A stretch of DNA of 64,000 nucleotides from Thiothrix subterranea (GTDB lineage Bacteria > Pseudomonadota > Gammaproteobacteria > Thiotrichales > Thiotrichaceae): contig NZ_CP053482.1 in NCBI RefSeq assembly GCF_016772315.1, positions 3,467,501 to 3,531,500 on the forward strand, written 5' to 3'. The position numbers and the translations under genes are program-made. The stretch's first letter is position 1. Every line of letters starts with the position of its first letter. Of this stretch, positions 1 through 8,758 are shown piece after piece. Below the pieces are notes generated by a model, which was not told the DNA's origin, ran no database searches, and was given only the letters and a program-made list of their open reading frames with translations.

Positions 1-543
1 GCCAAAGCTGCCGGATTTGCTCCGATCAAAATCAATATGGTGGTGATGCAGGGCATCAACGACGACGAAGTGCTGGATATGGTGGAATTCTGTCTGGAAC
101 ACCGTTTCACCCTACGTTTTATCGAAACCATGCCGATGGGTGAAACGGGACGCAATGCCCGCGATTCGTATTACCTGAGCCTGCAAACGGTTAAGGCACG
201 GTTGGCGGAACACTACAATTTGTTGCCGTCGATTATGGAGGGTGGTGGCCCGGCACAGTATTACACCATTGGCGATACGGGGTTGAAGATTGGGTTTATT
301 ACGCCGATTTCGCAGCATTTTTGTGCTACCTGTAACCGTGTGCGGCTGGGTGTGGATGGCACGTTGTATTTGTGTCTGGGGCAGGAACACAGCGTGGCAT
401 TGCGTCCTTTATTGCGGGCGGGGATTAGCGATGTGGCGTTGCAAGGAGTGATCCGCAAGGCGTTGTGGCTGAAGCCGCTGGAGCATAACTTCAACCAAAC
501 GCAAACGCAGGTGTTGCGGTTTATGTCGATGACGGGGGGGTAG
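1..543 (+). CDS. moaA: GTP 3',8-cyclase MoaA, C-terminal part (5' end outside window)
   Basis: The frame is open from base 1 and ends at TAG 541-543. MoaA is a radical-SAM enzyme that, with MoaC, converts GTP to cyclic pyranopterin monophosphate, the first step of molybdenum cofactor synthesis in the cytoplasm. Visible here is the back of the TIM barrel (KINMVVMQGINDDE, FIETMPMG) and the C-terminal second 4Fe-4S cluster motif, HFCATCNRVR followed by a third Cys in LYLCLG. The protein ends in Gly-Gly, as expected for MoaA, whose C-terminal GG tail takes part in catalysis. The N-terminal radical-SAM CxxxCxxC motif lies upstream of the window. Family assignment is firm. Confidence 0.95.
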   Translation, partial: AKAAGFAPIKINMVVMQGINDDEVLDMVEFCLEHRFTLRFIETMPMGETGRNARDSYYLSLQTVKARLAEHYNLLPSIMEGGGPAQYYTIGDTGLKIGFITPISQHFCATCNRVRLGVDGTLYLCLGQEHSVALRPLLRAGISDVALQGVIRKALWLKPLEHNFNQTQTQVLRFMSMTGG

Positions 544-576
544 GCAATAAAATGATGGCTACCTTTTTCCAGCGCG

Positions 577-740
577 ATTGGCGGCAAGCCCGAAGACCTG
601 AAGGTGGAATACGCCAGCGAAACCTTTGAGGACGATGAAAAAACCCTCACCATCGGTGGCGTGGAAATGTCGCTAAACTTTCCAAAGACTTGCACGGGCG
701 CAATGTGCATCAGACGTACTTGCAGCTAGAGGCGGAGTAA
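577..740 (+). pseudogene. Decayed gene relic, unknown family
   Basis: Between moaA and the metal operon there is a protein-like stretch with no start codon. From 574 one frame reads GGKPEDLKVEYASETF and continues acidic to about 672. The plausible continuation (KLSKDLHGRNVHQTYLQ) is then in another frame and runs to TAA 738-740. A frameshift around 670 and the missing 5' end make this look like the C-terminal remnant of a lost gene. I do not recognise the family. The rest of the moaA-to-819 gap (about 275 bp) shows nothing else I can support. Confidence 0.35.
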
Positions 741-818
741 TGTCTGGACGGGGCATTTGCCTATACGTGAGACTTTTGCTATGTTTGAACCCAAATCATA
801 CAGGTATTTACTAATCGT

Positions 819-1133
819 ATGCGTAAGCACATTGTCACATTCCTCATCTTGCTGATGGCTGCCCTGCCAGTCTGGTCAGCGTCGATGGTGTGCCATCATG
901 TGCCAACGCCGCAAGCCACCGACCATCACTGCTGCCTTGAGATGCAAACACAGCAGTCGGCGCAAGTGTCCGCTGATACCTGCCATTGCGACCAACTCCA
1001 GCACGCTCAATTTATCTTGAGCCTGCCGGAAATGCCAGCCGCTGCACCAACCAACCGTTTTATCCCGCCTGCTTTGTCATTCCAGCCTTTGCCCGAACGC
1101 ACTGACGTGCTCTATCGCCCACCGATTGCCTAA
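819..1133 (+). CDS. Small secreted Cys/His-rich protein at head of metal-efflux operon
   Basis: This gene encodes 104 residues with a signal peptide (basic MRKH, hydrophobic FLILLMAALPVWSA, cleavage near residue 21). The mature part begins with a cluster of candidate metal ligands: CHH, HHCC, then CHCDQLQHAQ. The C-terminal half is Pro-rich and featureless. I do not recognise a named family. Small Cys/His-rich periplasmic proteins often precede copper, silver or zinc RND efflux genes. Its position 51 bp upstream of the adaptor gene, on the same strand, suggests a metal-binding or sensing accessory role, which is inference. The reading frame is well formed but short. Confidence 0.7.
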   Translation: MRKHIVTFLILLMAALPVWSASMVCHHVPTPQATDHHCCLEMQTQQSAQVSADTCHCDQLQHAQFILSLPEMPAAAPTNRFIPPALSFQPLPERTDVLYRPPIA

Positions 1134-1184
1134 AGAACCTTCCGCATCCCTTTTCTGCGTATTTGGTTTTTTAGGTGAATAACG

Positions 1185-2654
1185 ATGAACAATTATTTGA
1201 TTGCTGCCTTAAGCGGCTGCTTGCTCATGGGTATGGCAAGCCTCCCCTTGGCTGTATTTGCCCACGGTGGCGAAGACCACAGCCACGATGACGCGCCCCC
1301 TGCGCCCATTATTGCCCCCAATAACAGTGGCATACGCTGGGAATTACAATCGCCCGACGTGGAATTGCTCGGCGCACTCCATGACGGCAAACTGACCCTG
1401 TATGCCAGCCATTTCCGCGACAACACCCCGATTCCCAATGCCAACATCGAGCTGGAAAGCAAGGGGCAAAAGCTGCTGCTGCAAACCGATGTCAACGGCA
1501 TAGGTGAAACAGAGGCAGCATGGTTGCAACAAGCGGACAAACGCGAATTGCTGGCAACCGTGCAAGCCAAGGGTGTCAACGATTTGCTAGTGGGCAAACT
1601 GGCGTTTAGCAATGGCACAGCACAAGCCACCCGCTTGACCGATGGCAGCGTGTTCATGCCGCAAGCGTCCCAACAAATTCTTGGCTTACACACCACGGCC
1701 AGTAAACCGCAAACCGTTGCCCAACGTGTCACCCTTAATGGCGTAGTCGTGACCGACCCGAACGCCAGCGCAGTGATTCAACCGCCGCTGAGCGGACGGT
1801 TACTTGCACCGGAAAACGGCTTCCCCAGCATTGGCAGCACGGTCAAAAAAGGGCAAATCCTCGCCATCCTCGAACCCGCCGCCAGCAATACCGACAAGGG
1901 CGACCAGCAAGACAAAATCGCTGAAGTACGCTCCGAACTGGCACTGGCAGAGAAAAACGCCGCACGCCTGACTAGCATTGCAGGCGTTATTCCACAAATG
2001 GAAGTGGATGCCGCCCGCAACACCGCCGAGACCCTCAACGCCCGCCTTAAAGCCCTGCAAAGCCACCTTGCGCAACAGCCACAACCGCTGTTTGCCCCAC
2101 TGTCCGGCATTATCAGCAGTGCCAAGGTAGTGTTAGGGCAACAAGCCAACGCAGGCGATGTCCTGTTTGAAATCATCGACCCAGCACAGCTACAAGTCGA
2201 AGCCCTCGCCTACGACGCAACGGTAGCAGCACAAATCACCGGTGCAACCACCACCCTCAACGGTCAAACCCTGACACTGGACTTCATCGGCAGCAGCCAA
2301 CAACTGCGCAACCAAGCACTACCCCTCCGCTTCACGGTCTTGCCCCCTTCACCCCTTGCGGGGGAAGGGCTGGGGATGGGGGGTTCTTCTACTCTCACCG
2401 TCGGGCAACCGCTCAAACTCGCCGTGCAAACCCGCACCAGCATTCAAGGCACGCCCTTACCCGCCAGCAGCGTGGTCAATAATAACCAGCAACAGCCAAC
2501 CGTGTGGGTAAAAACCGCCGCCGAACGCTTCACCCCCCACACCGTCAAGCTGCAAACGCTGGATGCCGATACCGTAATCATTACCGAAGGCTTGCCGAAC
2601 AGCAGTATCCGCGCCGTCACCAGCAGCGCGGTCTTGCTGTCGCAAGTGCGCTAG
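1185..2654 (+). CDS. Heavy-metal RND efflux periplasmic adaptor (CzcB/CusB-like)
   Basis: This is a 489-residue membrane-fusion protein. In a tripartite exporter the adaptor links the inner-membrane RND pump to an outer-membrane channel. A signal peptide (residues 1-26) is followed by a His/Asp-rich segment, HGGEDHSHDD, typical of heavy-metal adaptors. Next come a beta-rich domain, a barrel-sandwich/lipoyl hybrid motif (PPLSGRLLAPENG, about 190-240), an alpha-helical hairpin (about 235-300) and a second half-motif PLFAPLSGIISSAKV. Near residues 386-400 a short palindromic repeat element is inserted in frame, giving [15 protein letters not shown]. It ends 9 bp before the pump gene. No outer-membrane factor gene lies nearby, so the channel must be encoded elsewhere. 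Confidence 0.9.
   Translation: MNNYLIAALSGCLLMGMASLPLAVFAHGGEDHSHDDAPPAPIIAPNNSGIRWELQSPDVELLGALHDGKLTLYASHFRDNTPIPNANIELESKGQKLLLQTDVNGIGETEAAWLQQADKRELLATVQAKGVNDLLVGKLAFSNGTAQATRLTDGSVFMPQASQQILGLHTTASKPQTVAQRVTLNGVVVTDPNASAVIQPPLSGRLLAPENGFPSIGSTVKKGQILAILEPAASNTDKGDQQDKIAEVRSELALAEKNAARLTSIAGVIPQMEVDAARNTAETLNARLKALQSHLAQQPQPLFAPLSGIISSAKVVLGQQANAGDVLFEIIDPAQLQVEALAYDATVAAQITGATTTLNGQTLTLDFIGSSQQLRNQALPLRFTVLPPSPLAGEGLGMGGSSTLTVGQPLKLAVQTRTSIQGTPLPASSVVNNNQQQPTVWVKTAAERFTPHTVKLQTLDADTVIITEGLPNSSIRAVTSSAVLLSQVR
2344..2383 (+). repeat. Palindromic repeat of the PSPLAGEG family, in frame in the adaptor gene
   Basis: The core CCCCTTGCGGGGG is flanked by C-rich and G-rich arms. It is nearly identical to copies at 41682-41721 and 42983-43024. 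Here it keeps the reading frame and adds about 13 residues to the adaptor near residue 390. Confidence 0.8.
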
Positions 2655-2663
2655 GGGGTTGCC

Positions 2664-5600
2664 ATGTTTAACGCGATTATCCAGACCAGCCTGAAACAAC
2701 GCTTGTTTGTGTTGATGGGGGCATTGCTGCTGATGTTGTACGGGCTGTTTACCCTGCGGCAATTGCCCGTGGACGTATTCCCCGACCTCAATAAACCCAC
2801 CGTCACCCTGATGACCGAAGCCGAAGGTATCGCCCCGGAAGAGGTCGAACAACTAGTCACCTTCCCGCTGGAAACGGCGATGAATGGGCTGGAAGGCGTG
2901 ACACGGGTACGTTCCGTCTCCGGTGTGGGCTTGTCGATTGTGTACGTGGAATTTGGCTGGGGGACGGACATTTACCGTAACCGCCAGCAAGTCTCGGAAC
3001 GGCTGGGCGCTGTCACTAACCAGTTGCCTGTCGGGGTTGTGCCGCAAATGTCGCCGATCAGTTCGATCATGGGTGAGATTTTGCTGGTGGCAATGACGGC
3101 GGAAGAACCCCTCACCCCCAGCCCCTCTCCCTCAAGGGGAGAGGGGAGCAAGATTACACCGATGGAGGTGCGGGATTTGGCGGAGTGGGTGGTGCGCCCG
3201 CGCTTGCTGGGGATTCCGGGGGTGTCGCAAGTGATTCCGATGGGCGGCGAAGTGCGCCAGTACCGCATTACCCCCGATGTGGCAAACATGGAACGCCTCA
3301 ATATCAGCATCAGCCAGTTGCAAACCGCGCTGCACGGCTTTGCCAGCAACACCAGCGGCGGCTTTCTGGAAGCACAGTCGCAGGAATACCTGATCCGCAA
3401 CATTGGGCGCACCACCAAGCTGGAAGACATGCAGCAATTAGTGGTAGCACACCGCGACAACGTGCCGATCCTGCTGCAACAGGTGGCGAAGGTGGAATTT
3501 GCTGCTGGGGTGAAACGCGGGGAAGCCAGTTTCATGGGCAAACCGGCGGTGATCCTGTCGGTGCAAAAGCAGCCCAGCGTCGATACGGTCAAGCTCACCC
3601 GTGAAGTAGAAAGCGCCTTGGCAGAGATCAACCGCAACCTGCCAGCCGGGGTAAAGGCGGATAACCTGCTGTTCAAGCAAGCCAACTTCATCGAAAGCGC
3701 CATCAGCAATGTGGAAGAAGCCTTGCGTGACGGGGCTATCATGGTGGTGATTGTGCTGTTTTTGTTCTTGCTGAATGTGCGCACCACGCTGATTTCACTG
3801 ACCGCCATCCCGCTATCCTTGCTGGCAGCAGGTTTGGTGTTTCATGCGTTTGGCTTGTCGGTCAATACCATGACGCTGGGCGGTTTGGCGATTGCCTTGG
3901 GCGAACTGGTGGATGATGCGGTGGTCGATGTGGAAAACGTGCTGCGCCGCCTGCGCCAGAATGCCTTGCTGCCACAGCCCTTGCCTGCCTTGCAAGTGAT
4001 TGCGGCGGCTTCGCGGGAAGTGCGTTCCGGGGTGGTGTATGCCACGCTGATTGTGGTGCTGGTGTTCGTGCCGCTGTTCTTTCTGGCGGGGATTGAGGGG
4101 CGGCTGTTTACGCCCTTGGGCATTGCCTACATTGTGTCGATACTGGCAAGTCTGGGGGTGGCGGTCACGGTGACGCCGGTGTTGTGCTATTACTTGCTGA
4201 AGAACCCCTCACCCCAACCCCTCTCCCTCAAGGGGCGAGGGGCTAAGAAAATTGCCCTCTTGTTCCCCTCTCCCCCTGAGGGAGAGGGGCTAGGGGTGAG
4301 GGGTACGGGCGACAGCCCGCTAGTCCACCTCCTCAAACGCCTCGACACCCGCCTGCTGCACTGGTCATTTCGCCACGTCAAGCTATTGCTCAGTGCTGCC
4401 GTGATCGTGGTATTGCTCGCCATCGCCAGCATCCCTTTTTTCCCCCGTGCGTTCCTGCCCGCGTTCAACGAAGGCACGTTGACGGTCAGCCTGCTGTTGC
4501 AACCGGGCATTTCCCTGACCGAATCCAACCGCATTGGCACATTGGCAGAAAACCTGTTGTTGCAAGTGCCGGAGGTGAAACAGGTCGGGAGGCGCACCGG
4601 ACGCGCTGAACTGGACGAACACGCGGAAGGGGTGCATTCCAGCGAAATTGACGTAGATCTGGAGCCTTCGGAACGTGGGCGTGACGGGGTATTGGCGGAC
4701 ATTCGCAGCCGATTGGCGGTGATTCCGGCTGCCATCAATATCGGGCAACCGATTTCGCACCGCCTTGACCATTTGCTTTCTGGAGTCAGGGCGCAAATAG
4801 CCTTGAAAGTGTTTGGTGATGACACTGACACCTTACGCAGCTTGGCAACGGCGCTGCAAACCCGCTTGGCAGCGATTCCCGGCGTGGTTGATCTGCAACT
4901 CGAAAAACAGGTGCGCATCCCGCAATTGCAGGTACGGGTCGATTACAACAAAGTGCAGCAATACGGCGTTACCCCTGCCAGCATCAACCAGGCTCTCGAA
5001 ACCCTTGCCAATGGCGCAAGCGTCGCGCAAGTGCTGGACAACAACCGCCGGGCTGACGTGGTGATCCGCTTGCAAGACATTGACCGCACGGCTCATGGCT
5101 TGCGCAATCTGCTGGTGGAAACCCATTCCGGTTACATTCCCTTGCAGCAGATTGCCAGCATCGAAGACAGCAGCGGCCCCAACCAGATCGTGCGCGAAAA
5201 CAGCCGCCGCCGCATTGTGCTGTCTGCCAATGCCGCTGATGGTGCGGATATGGCAGGTGTGGTGCAAGCCATCCGTGCCGAACTTGCCGATTTCCCGCTA
5301 CCCGAAGGCTATTTCACCCGCCTCGAAGGGCAGTTCCAAGCACAAGAGGAAGCTACCCAACTCATTGCCATGCTGGCGCTGGTCTCACTGACGCTGATTT
5401 TTCTGGTGCTGTACAGTCGTTACCAATCCAGCGTGTTGGCGCTCATCATCATGGGAAATATCCCGCTGGCATTGGTTGGTGGGGTGGTGGCGCTGTGGCT
5501 GGCGGGGCAAACGCTGTCGGTGGCAAGTCTGGTCGGCTTCATCACGCTGGCGGGGATTTCAACCCGCAACGGCATCCTCAAAATCAGCCATTACCAGCAT

Positions 5601-5900
5601 CTGGTACAGCATGAAGGCGAAACGTTCGGCATCCCCATGATCGTGCGCGGCAGTCTGGAACGCCTGACACCCGTGTTGATGACCGCGTTGGTGGCAGCGT
5701 TTGCGTTGTTGCCCCTGATCTTAGCCAGCGGCGAACCGGGCAAGGAAATTTTGCATCCGGTGGCATTAGTCATTTTCGGCGGGTTGGTCAGTTCCACCCT
5801 GCTGGATACCCTGCTCACCCCGGTACTGTTTTACCGCTGGGGCGAGCAACCGTTGAACCAATTGTTATCCACTCAAGGAGATTCCCATGAAACTGTTTAA
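2664..5900 (+). CDS. Heavy-metal RND efflux pump, CzcA/CusA family
   Basis: This 1078-residue inner-membrane proton/metal antiporter is the pump of a tripartite efflux system. RND topology is visible: TM1 (LFVLMGALLLMLYGLF), a large periplasmic loop, a TM2-TM6 block (about 355-510), a second loop and a TM8-TM12 block (about 890-1060). The TM4 region carries acidic residues (ALGELVDDAVVDVENV) as in the heavy-metal subfamily that drives proton relay. It is longer than the usual 1020-1050 residues because two repeat insertions add PSPSRGEG near residue 155 and a double element near residues 514-547, next to the central loop after TM6. The substrate ion cannot be told from the sequence. The gene overlaps the next by 14 bp. 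Confidence 0.93.
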   Translation: MFNAIIQTSLKQRLFVLMGALLLMLYGLFTLRQLPVDVFPDLNKPTVTLMTEAEGIAPEEVEQLVTFPLETAMNGLEGVTRVRSVSGVGLSIVYVEFGWGTDIYRNRQQVSERLGAVTNQLPVGVVPQMSPISSIMGEILLVAMTAEEPLTPSPSPSRGEGSKITPMEVRDLAEWVVRPRLLGIPGVSQVIPMGGEVRQYRITPDVANMERLNISISQLQTALHGFASNTSGGFLEAQSQEYLIRNIGRTTKLEDMQQLVVAHRDNVPILLQQVAKVEFAAGVKRGEASFMGKPAVILSVQKQPSVDTVKLTREVESALAEINRNLPAGVKADNLLFKQANFIESAISNVEEALRDGAIMVVIVLFLFLLNVRTTLISLTAIPLSLLAAGLVFHAFGLSVNTMTLGGLAIALGELVDDAVVDVENVLRRLRQNALLPQPLPALQVIAAASREVRSGVVYATLIVVLVFVPLFFLAGIEGRLFTPLGIAYIVSILASLGVAVTVTPVLCYYLLKNPSPQPLSLKGRGAKKIALLFPSPPEGEGLGVRGTGDSPLVHLLKRLDTRLLHWSFRHVKLLLSAAVIVVLLAIASIPFFPRAFLPAFNEGTLTVSLLLQPGISLTESNRIGTLAENLLLQVPEVKQVGRRTGRAELDEHAEGVHSSEIDVDLEPSERGRDGVLADIRSRLAVIPAAINIGQPISHRLDHLLSGVRAQIALKVFGDDTDTLRSLATALQTRLAAIPGVVDLQLEKQVRIPQLQVRVDYNKVQQYGVTPASINQALETLANGASVAQVLDNNRRADVVIRLQDIDRTAHGLRNLLVETHSGYIPLQQIASIEDSSGPNQIVRENSRRRIVLSANAADGADMAGVVQAIRAELADFPLPEGYFTRLEGQFQAQEEATQLIAMLALVSLTLIFLVLYSRYQSSVLALIIMGNIPLALVGGVVALWLAGQTLSVASLVGFITLAGISTRNGILKISHYQHLVQHEGETFGIPMIVRGSLERLTPVLMTALVAAFALLPLILASGEPGKEILHPVALVIFGGLVSSTLLDTLLTPVLFYRWGEQPLNQLLSTQGDSHETV
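3107..3148 (+). repeat. Palindromic repeat (PSPSRGEG type) in frame in the RND pump gene
   Basis: The core CCCTCAAGGGGAGAGGGG forms a hairpin with the preceding CCCCTCTCCC. It is read in frame as LTPSPSPSRGEGSK in the first periplasmic region of the pump. Confidence 0.8.
4203..4302 (+). repeat. Two palindromic repeats back to back in the RND pump gene
   Basis: Copies at about 4203-4246 and 4264-4302 face each other around a short spacer. Together they add about 33 residues (including PSPQPLSLKGRGAKK and PSPPEGEGLGVRG) just after TM6, where a long loop can be tolerated. Confidence 0.8.
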
Positions 5901-6324
5901 AACCACCCTACTGGCGGCATCACTGCTATTTGCAGGTTATGCCGTGGCGCATACCGATGAATTCCTCGACAGCCAAAAATCCCCGCACGATGGGCAAATC
6001 CGCATGACCGATACCCACCACCTTGAATTAGTGATTAAGGACAAAGACATTACTGTGTACGTGATGAACCACGCCAATGAAGCCCAGCCCAGCGCGGGAA
6101 TGACCGCCACTGCTACGGTGCTTTCTGGTGAAACCAAAACCGAGGTGAAACTCGAACCAGCGGAGGAAAACCTGCTGAAAGGCACGGGCGATTTCAAAAC
6201 CAGTGAGGATATGAAAGTGGTGCTTTCGGTCACGCCTGCGCCGATGACAGTACGCTACACGCCGCTCCAGAAAACAGAAGCTCCGGCAACGGCAACACCA
6301 GCGAAAGATGAAGCCAAGCAATGA
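5887..6324 (+). CDS. Small periplasmic protein of the metal-efflux operon
   Basis: This gene encodes 145 residues with a clear signal peptide (MKLFKTTLLAASLLFAGYAVA). The mature part starts AHTDEFLDSQKSPHDG and continues as a beta-rich domain of about 85 residues (HHLELVIKDKDITVYVMNH). It ends in an Ala/Pro/Glu-rich, probably disordered tail. The ATG lies inside the pump gene (14-bp overlap) and has a good Shine-Dalgarno, AAGGAG, 6 nt upstream, so it is translated with the pump. Similar small periplasmic proteins are found at the end of CzcA-type operons and are thought to bind metal or assist the pump, but the sequence does not show a function. It is the last gene of this operon. Confidence 0.8.
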   Translation: MKLFKTTLLAASLLFAGYAVAHTDEFLDSQKSPHDGQIRMTDTHHLELVIKDKDITVYVMNHANEAQPSAGMTATATVLSGETKTEVKLEPAEENLLKGTGDFKTSEDMKVVLSVTPAPMTVRYTPLQKTEAPATATPAKDEAKQ

Positions 6325-6405
6325 GCGTTGGGTGGGTGAAGCATCAGCAACACCCGCCCCTCACTTTCAAGCCGAGTTATTCTGGTTTAATAGTACGTTC
6401 CATAC

Positions 6406-7752
6406 TCACATTGCTCCCATAGCCAGTGTATAACTCAAACCCAATACGGCACACACGCCGATCACTTTCATCACATCTACCTTGTATTTCCACAGCGCGA
6501 CGAATGCACCTATTGCCACCACCACGGCGAACCATTCAAACGGGGCAACAAACGGGGTCGCATCTGTCGCTTTAGGCCAGAACGTATGCCACGCGAAAAA
6601 CACCGCTAGATTCATAATCACACCCACCACCGCAGCGGTCACGCCCGTCAAGGGTGCGGTAAATTTGAGGTCATTACGCGAGCTTTCCACCACTGGCCCC
6701 ACAGCAAGAATGAACAGGAATGACGGTAAAAACGTGAAAAAGGTGGCGACGGCAGCCCCGGCAAAGCCTGCTGCAATCGGGTTGGCTACCACTGTTTTTG
6801 CCACACCGCCCAGATAGCCGACCCAAGTAACCACCATGATTAACGGCCCCGGCGTGGTTTCACCCAATGCCAAACCATCCATCATTTGCGCACCCGTCAA
6901 CCAGCCGAACTGCTCCACACCGCCTTGGTAGACGTAAGGCAACACCGCATACGCCCCGCCAATGGTCAGGAATGCCGCTTTGGTGAAGAAGTTACCCATC
7001 TCGCTCAAGGCTTGATTGCCACTCAATGCGAACATCGCAACTGCCCAAATGCCGATAAAAGCGACGACAGTGATACCCAGTTTTGCCCACGAAAATTTGG
7101 CGTGTGCGGGCGTTGGCGTATGATCATCAATCACCGCCGCGCCGTATTGCTTATCCGATGCACCATGCCCGCCACCACCTTTGAACTTGTCCGGCATGAC
7201 TTTGCCACCAATGATACCCAGCAAAGCGGCTGCCAACACAATCCACGGGAAACCCACATCAAACACAAAGATAGCGACAAAAGCGGCGGCGGCGATACCC
7301 CATAGGACGCTGTTTTTCAGCGCCTTCGAGCCAATCCGCCACGCAGCAAACAGCACAATCGCCACCACTGCGGGTTTTATGCCATAGAACAAACCTTGCA
7401 TCAGCGGCACATCGCCCCATGCCAGATACACCCCCGCCAATACCGATAGCAGCAAGAACGCAGGCATAAAGAACAACACTCCCGCCATGACCGCACCGAG
7501 TACCCCGTGCATCAACCAACTAATGTAAATCGCTAACTGGATCGCTTCCGGCCCCGGCAAGATCATGCAGAAATTCAGCGCGTGTAAAAAACGGTGTTCT
7601 GAAATCCAGCGTTTCTTTTCCACCAGATCGGTGTGCATCAGGGCAATTTGCCCCATCGGGCCACCAAAGCTGATGAAGCCAAGTTTCAGCCAGTAGAAAA
7701 ACGCTTCACCCAAGGTTGGGGCTTGCGGTGCAGTCTGTGGGTTATCGCTCAA
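6406..7752 (-). CDS. chrA: Chromate transporter ChrA
   Basis: This is a long-chain CHR-family inner-membrane protein of 448 residues with two homologous CHR halves. Each half starts with a related signature (FISFGGPMGQIALMH in the first, FLTIGGAYAVLPYVY in the second). ChrA exports chromate from the cytoplasm. I place the start at TTG 7752: it is preceded by a strong AGGAGG at 7 nt and overlaps the chrB stop as TTGA, which indicates translational coupling. A longer version would start at TTG 7782 inside chrB. About ten membrane segments are visible, with a Gly/His-rich cytoplasmic linker (FKGGGGHGASDKQYG) between the halves. Confidence 0.92.
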   Translation of the reverse strand: MSDNPQTAPQAPTLGEAFFYWLKLGFISFGGPMGQIALMHTDLVEKKRWISEHRFLHALNFCMILPGPEAIQLAIYISWLMHGVLGAVMAGVLFFMPAFLLLSVLAGVYLAWGDVPLMQGLFYGIKPAVVAIVLFAAWRIGSKALKNSVLWGIAAAAFVAIFVFDVGFPWIVLAAALLGIIGGKVMPDKFKGGGGHGASDKQYGAAVIDDHTPTPAHAKFSWAKLGITVVAFIGIWAVAMFALSGNQALSEMGNFFTKAAFLTIGGAYAVLPYVYQGGVEQFGWLTGAQMMDGLALGETTPGPLIMVVTWVGYLGGVAKTVVANPIAAGFAGAAVATFFTFLPSFLFILAVGPVVESSRNDLKFTAPLTGVTAAVVGVIMNLAVFFAWHTFWPKATDATPFVAPFEWFAVVVAIGAFVALWKYKVDVMKVIGVCAVLGLSYTLAMGAM

Positions 7753-8687
7753 AGGGAATCCTCCTGTAAGGAAAAAGCGCAATAAAGGTCATCGAGGAGC
7801 TGCCCGCCTTCCGCCAGCAGCACGTCATCATTCGGGGAGCGGTGTTTCAAACCTTTCAGCAGCACCGCAAACCCGGCGGCTTCCGGCGCATTGCCACCCA
7901 CATCCAGCGTATGCACCAGATGCGCCAAGCGTTGCAGCCCAATATCTTGAGCCAGCCCAAAGCTATGCAGCAAGGTTTCAAACGTCACGTAGCGTCCAAT
8001 GTGGCTAAAACGCGCCCCGTCAAAATCGAAACCGAGCGCGTCGGTGGGGCAAACGGCGGTATCGCCCAACCACAGAAATTGCGCTTGCGGGTCAATGAAA
8101 CGGTGGATCAGCCATGCAGAGGCAAGGCGGTCTACCCACAAATCGCGGCGGGTTGCCCATGTTTTGCCTTGGAAATCGGCAAGGGTAAGCCGTTCCGGTT
8201 CACCTTGCTGGAATGAGGGTTCGGCACACGTCAGCCGCCCGTGCAATGCTGCTTCTGCGGTGTGTAAGCGTTCGTGTGCGGTGACTTGCAACGGATGCGG
8301 GAAATAATCCGTGTCGGTAATGGCGGTGAGCCGTTTGCTGAGATTTTTCAGTTGTTTGCGGGTAGCAGCAAGATCGGTTGCCAGCGGGTCGAATTGCGCC
8401 AAGTCATCCAGCCACGCGCTGTATTCGGCACTGCGATCAAACAAAGCGGGGAAACTGTCGGCTTGTTGCGCATCGGCTTGCAGTGCCAGCACCCACGCCT
8501 CGCCGCCTGATTTATGGGTGTCTTCGGCAATGCCATCAAACCGTGCATGGGTATCAGGGCGTGAGGGCAATAGCCACACGCCATCACGCAGGCTGGCGCA
8601 ACCAAGGGTTTTTAATGCCCGCCAGATGCGCATTCGTGCCGTGGCGTTTTCGGTGGGCAGGGAAATAATGAGTAATAACCAATTCAT
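7749..8687 (-). CDS. chrB: Chromate resistance protein ChrB
   Basis: This 312-residue protein precedes chrA in an overlapping pair. ChrB proteins are chromate-responsive regulators or accessory proteins of ChrA. The N-terminal part (LLLIISLPTENATARMRIW, then LRDGVWLLP) matches the ChrB N-terminal domain. The C-terminal part contains the conserved TRRDLWVDRLASAWLIHRF, then DFDGARFSHIGRYVTFETLL. A 26-bp palindrome lies just upstream and could be its operator. The start ATG 8687 has no strong ribosome binding site. Family assignment is strong. Whether this copy acts mainly as a regulator or as an accessory enzyme is not clear from sequence. Confidence 0.9.
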   Translation of the reverse strand: MNWLLLIISLPTENATARMRIWRALKTLGCASLRDGVWLLPSRPDTHARFDGIAEDTHKSGGEAWVLALQADAQQADSFPALFDRSAEYSAWLDDLAQFDPLATDLAATRKQLKNLSKRLTAITDTDYFPHPLQVTAHERLHTAEAALHGRLTCAEPSFQQGEPERLTLADFQGKTWATRRDLWVDRLASAWLIHRFIDPQAQFLWLGDTAVCPTDALGFDFDGARFSHIGRYVTFETLLHSFGLAQDIGLQRLAHLVHTLDVGGNAPEAAGFAVLLKGLKHRSPNDDVLLAEGGQLLDDLYCAFSLQEDSL

Positions 8688-8710
8688 TTGATCATAGTAG
8701 CAAGCTCTAC

Positions 8711-8736
8711 AATAAAGTTATAACTATAACTTTATT
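8711..8736. promoter_or_regulatory. Palindrome upstream of chrB, candidate operator
   Basis: Perfect 12-bp inverted arms (AATAAAGTTATA and its complement) flank a 2-nt spacer, starting 24 bp upstream of the chrB ATG and 22 bp downstream of the nnrS stop. It is AT-rich with no T-run adapted to a terminator, so an operator for chrBA is the better guess. Confidence 0.5.
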
Positions 8737-8758
8737 GATTTTGCATCAGCCGCTTTCT

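Noticed and set aside
2972-3808. Long open frame opposite the RND pump gene (278 codons)
   Set aside because: It is the reverse-strand shadow of a high-scoring RND pump gene. Its composition (Ser/Arg/Thr-rich) is an artefact of codon usage.
8711-8736. Palindrome as an intrinsic terminator of nnrS
   Set aside because: The stem is AT-only apart from the central bases and there is no following T-run on the - strand. An operator is more likely.
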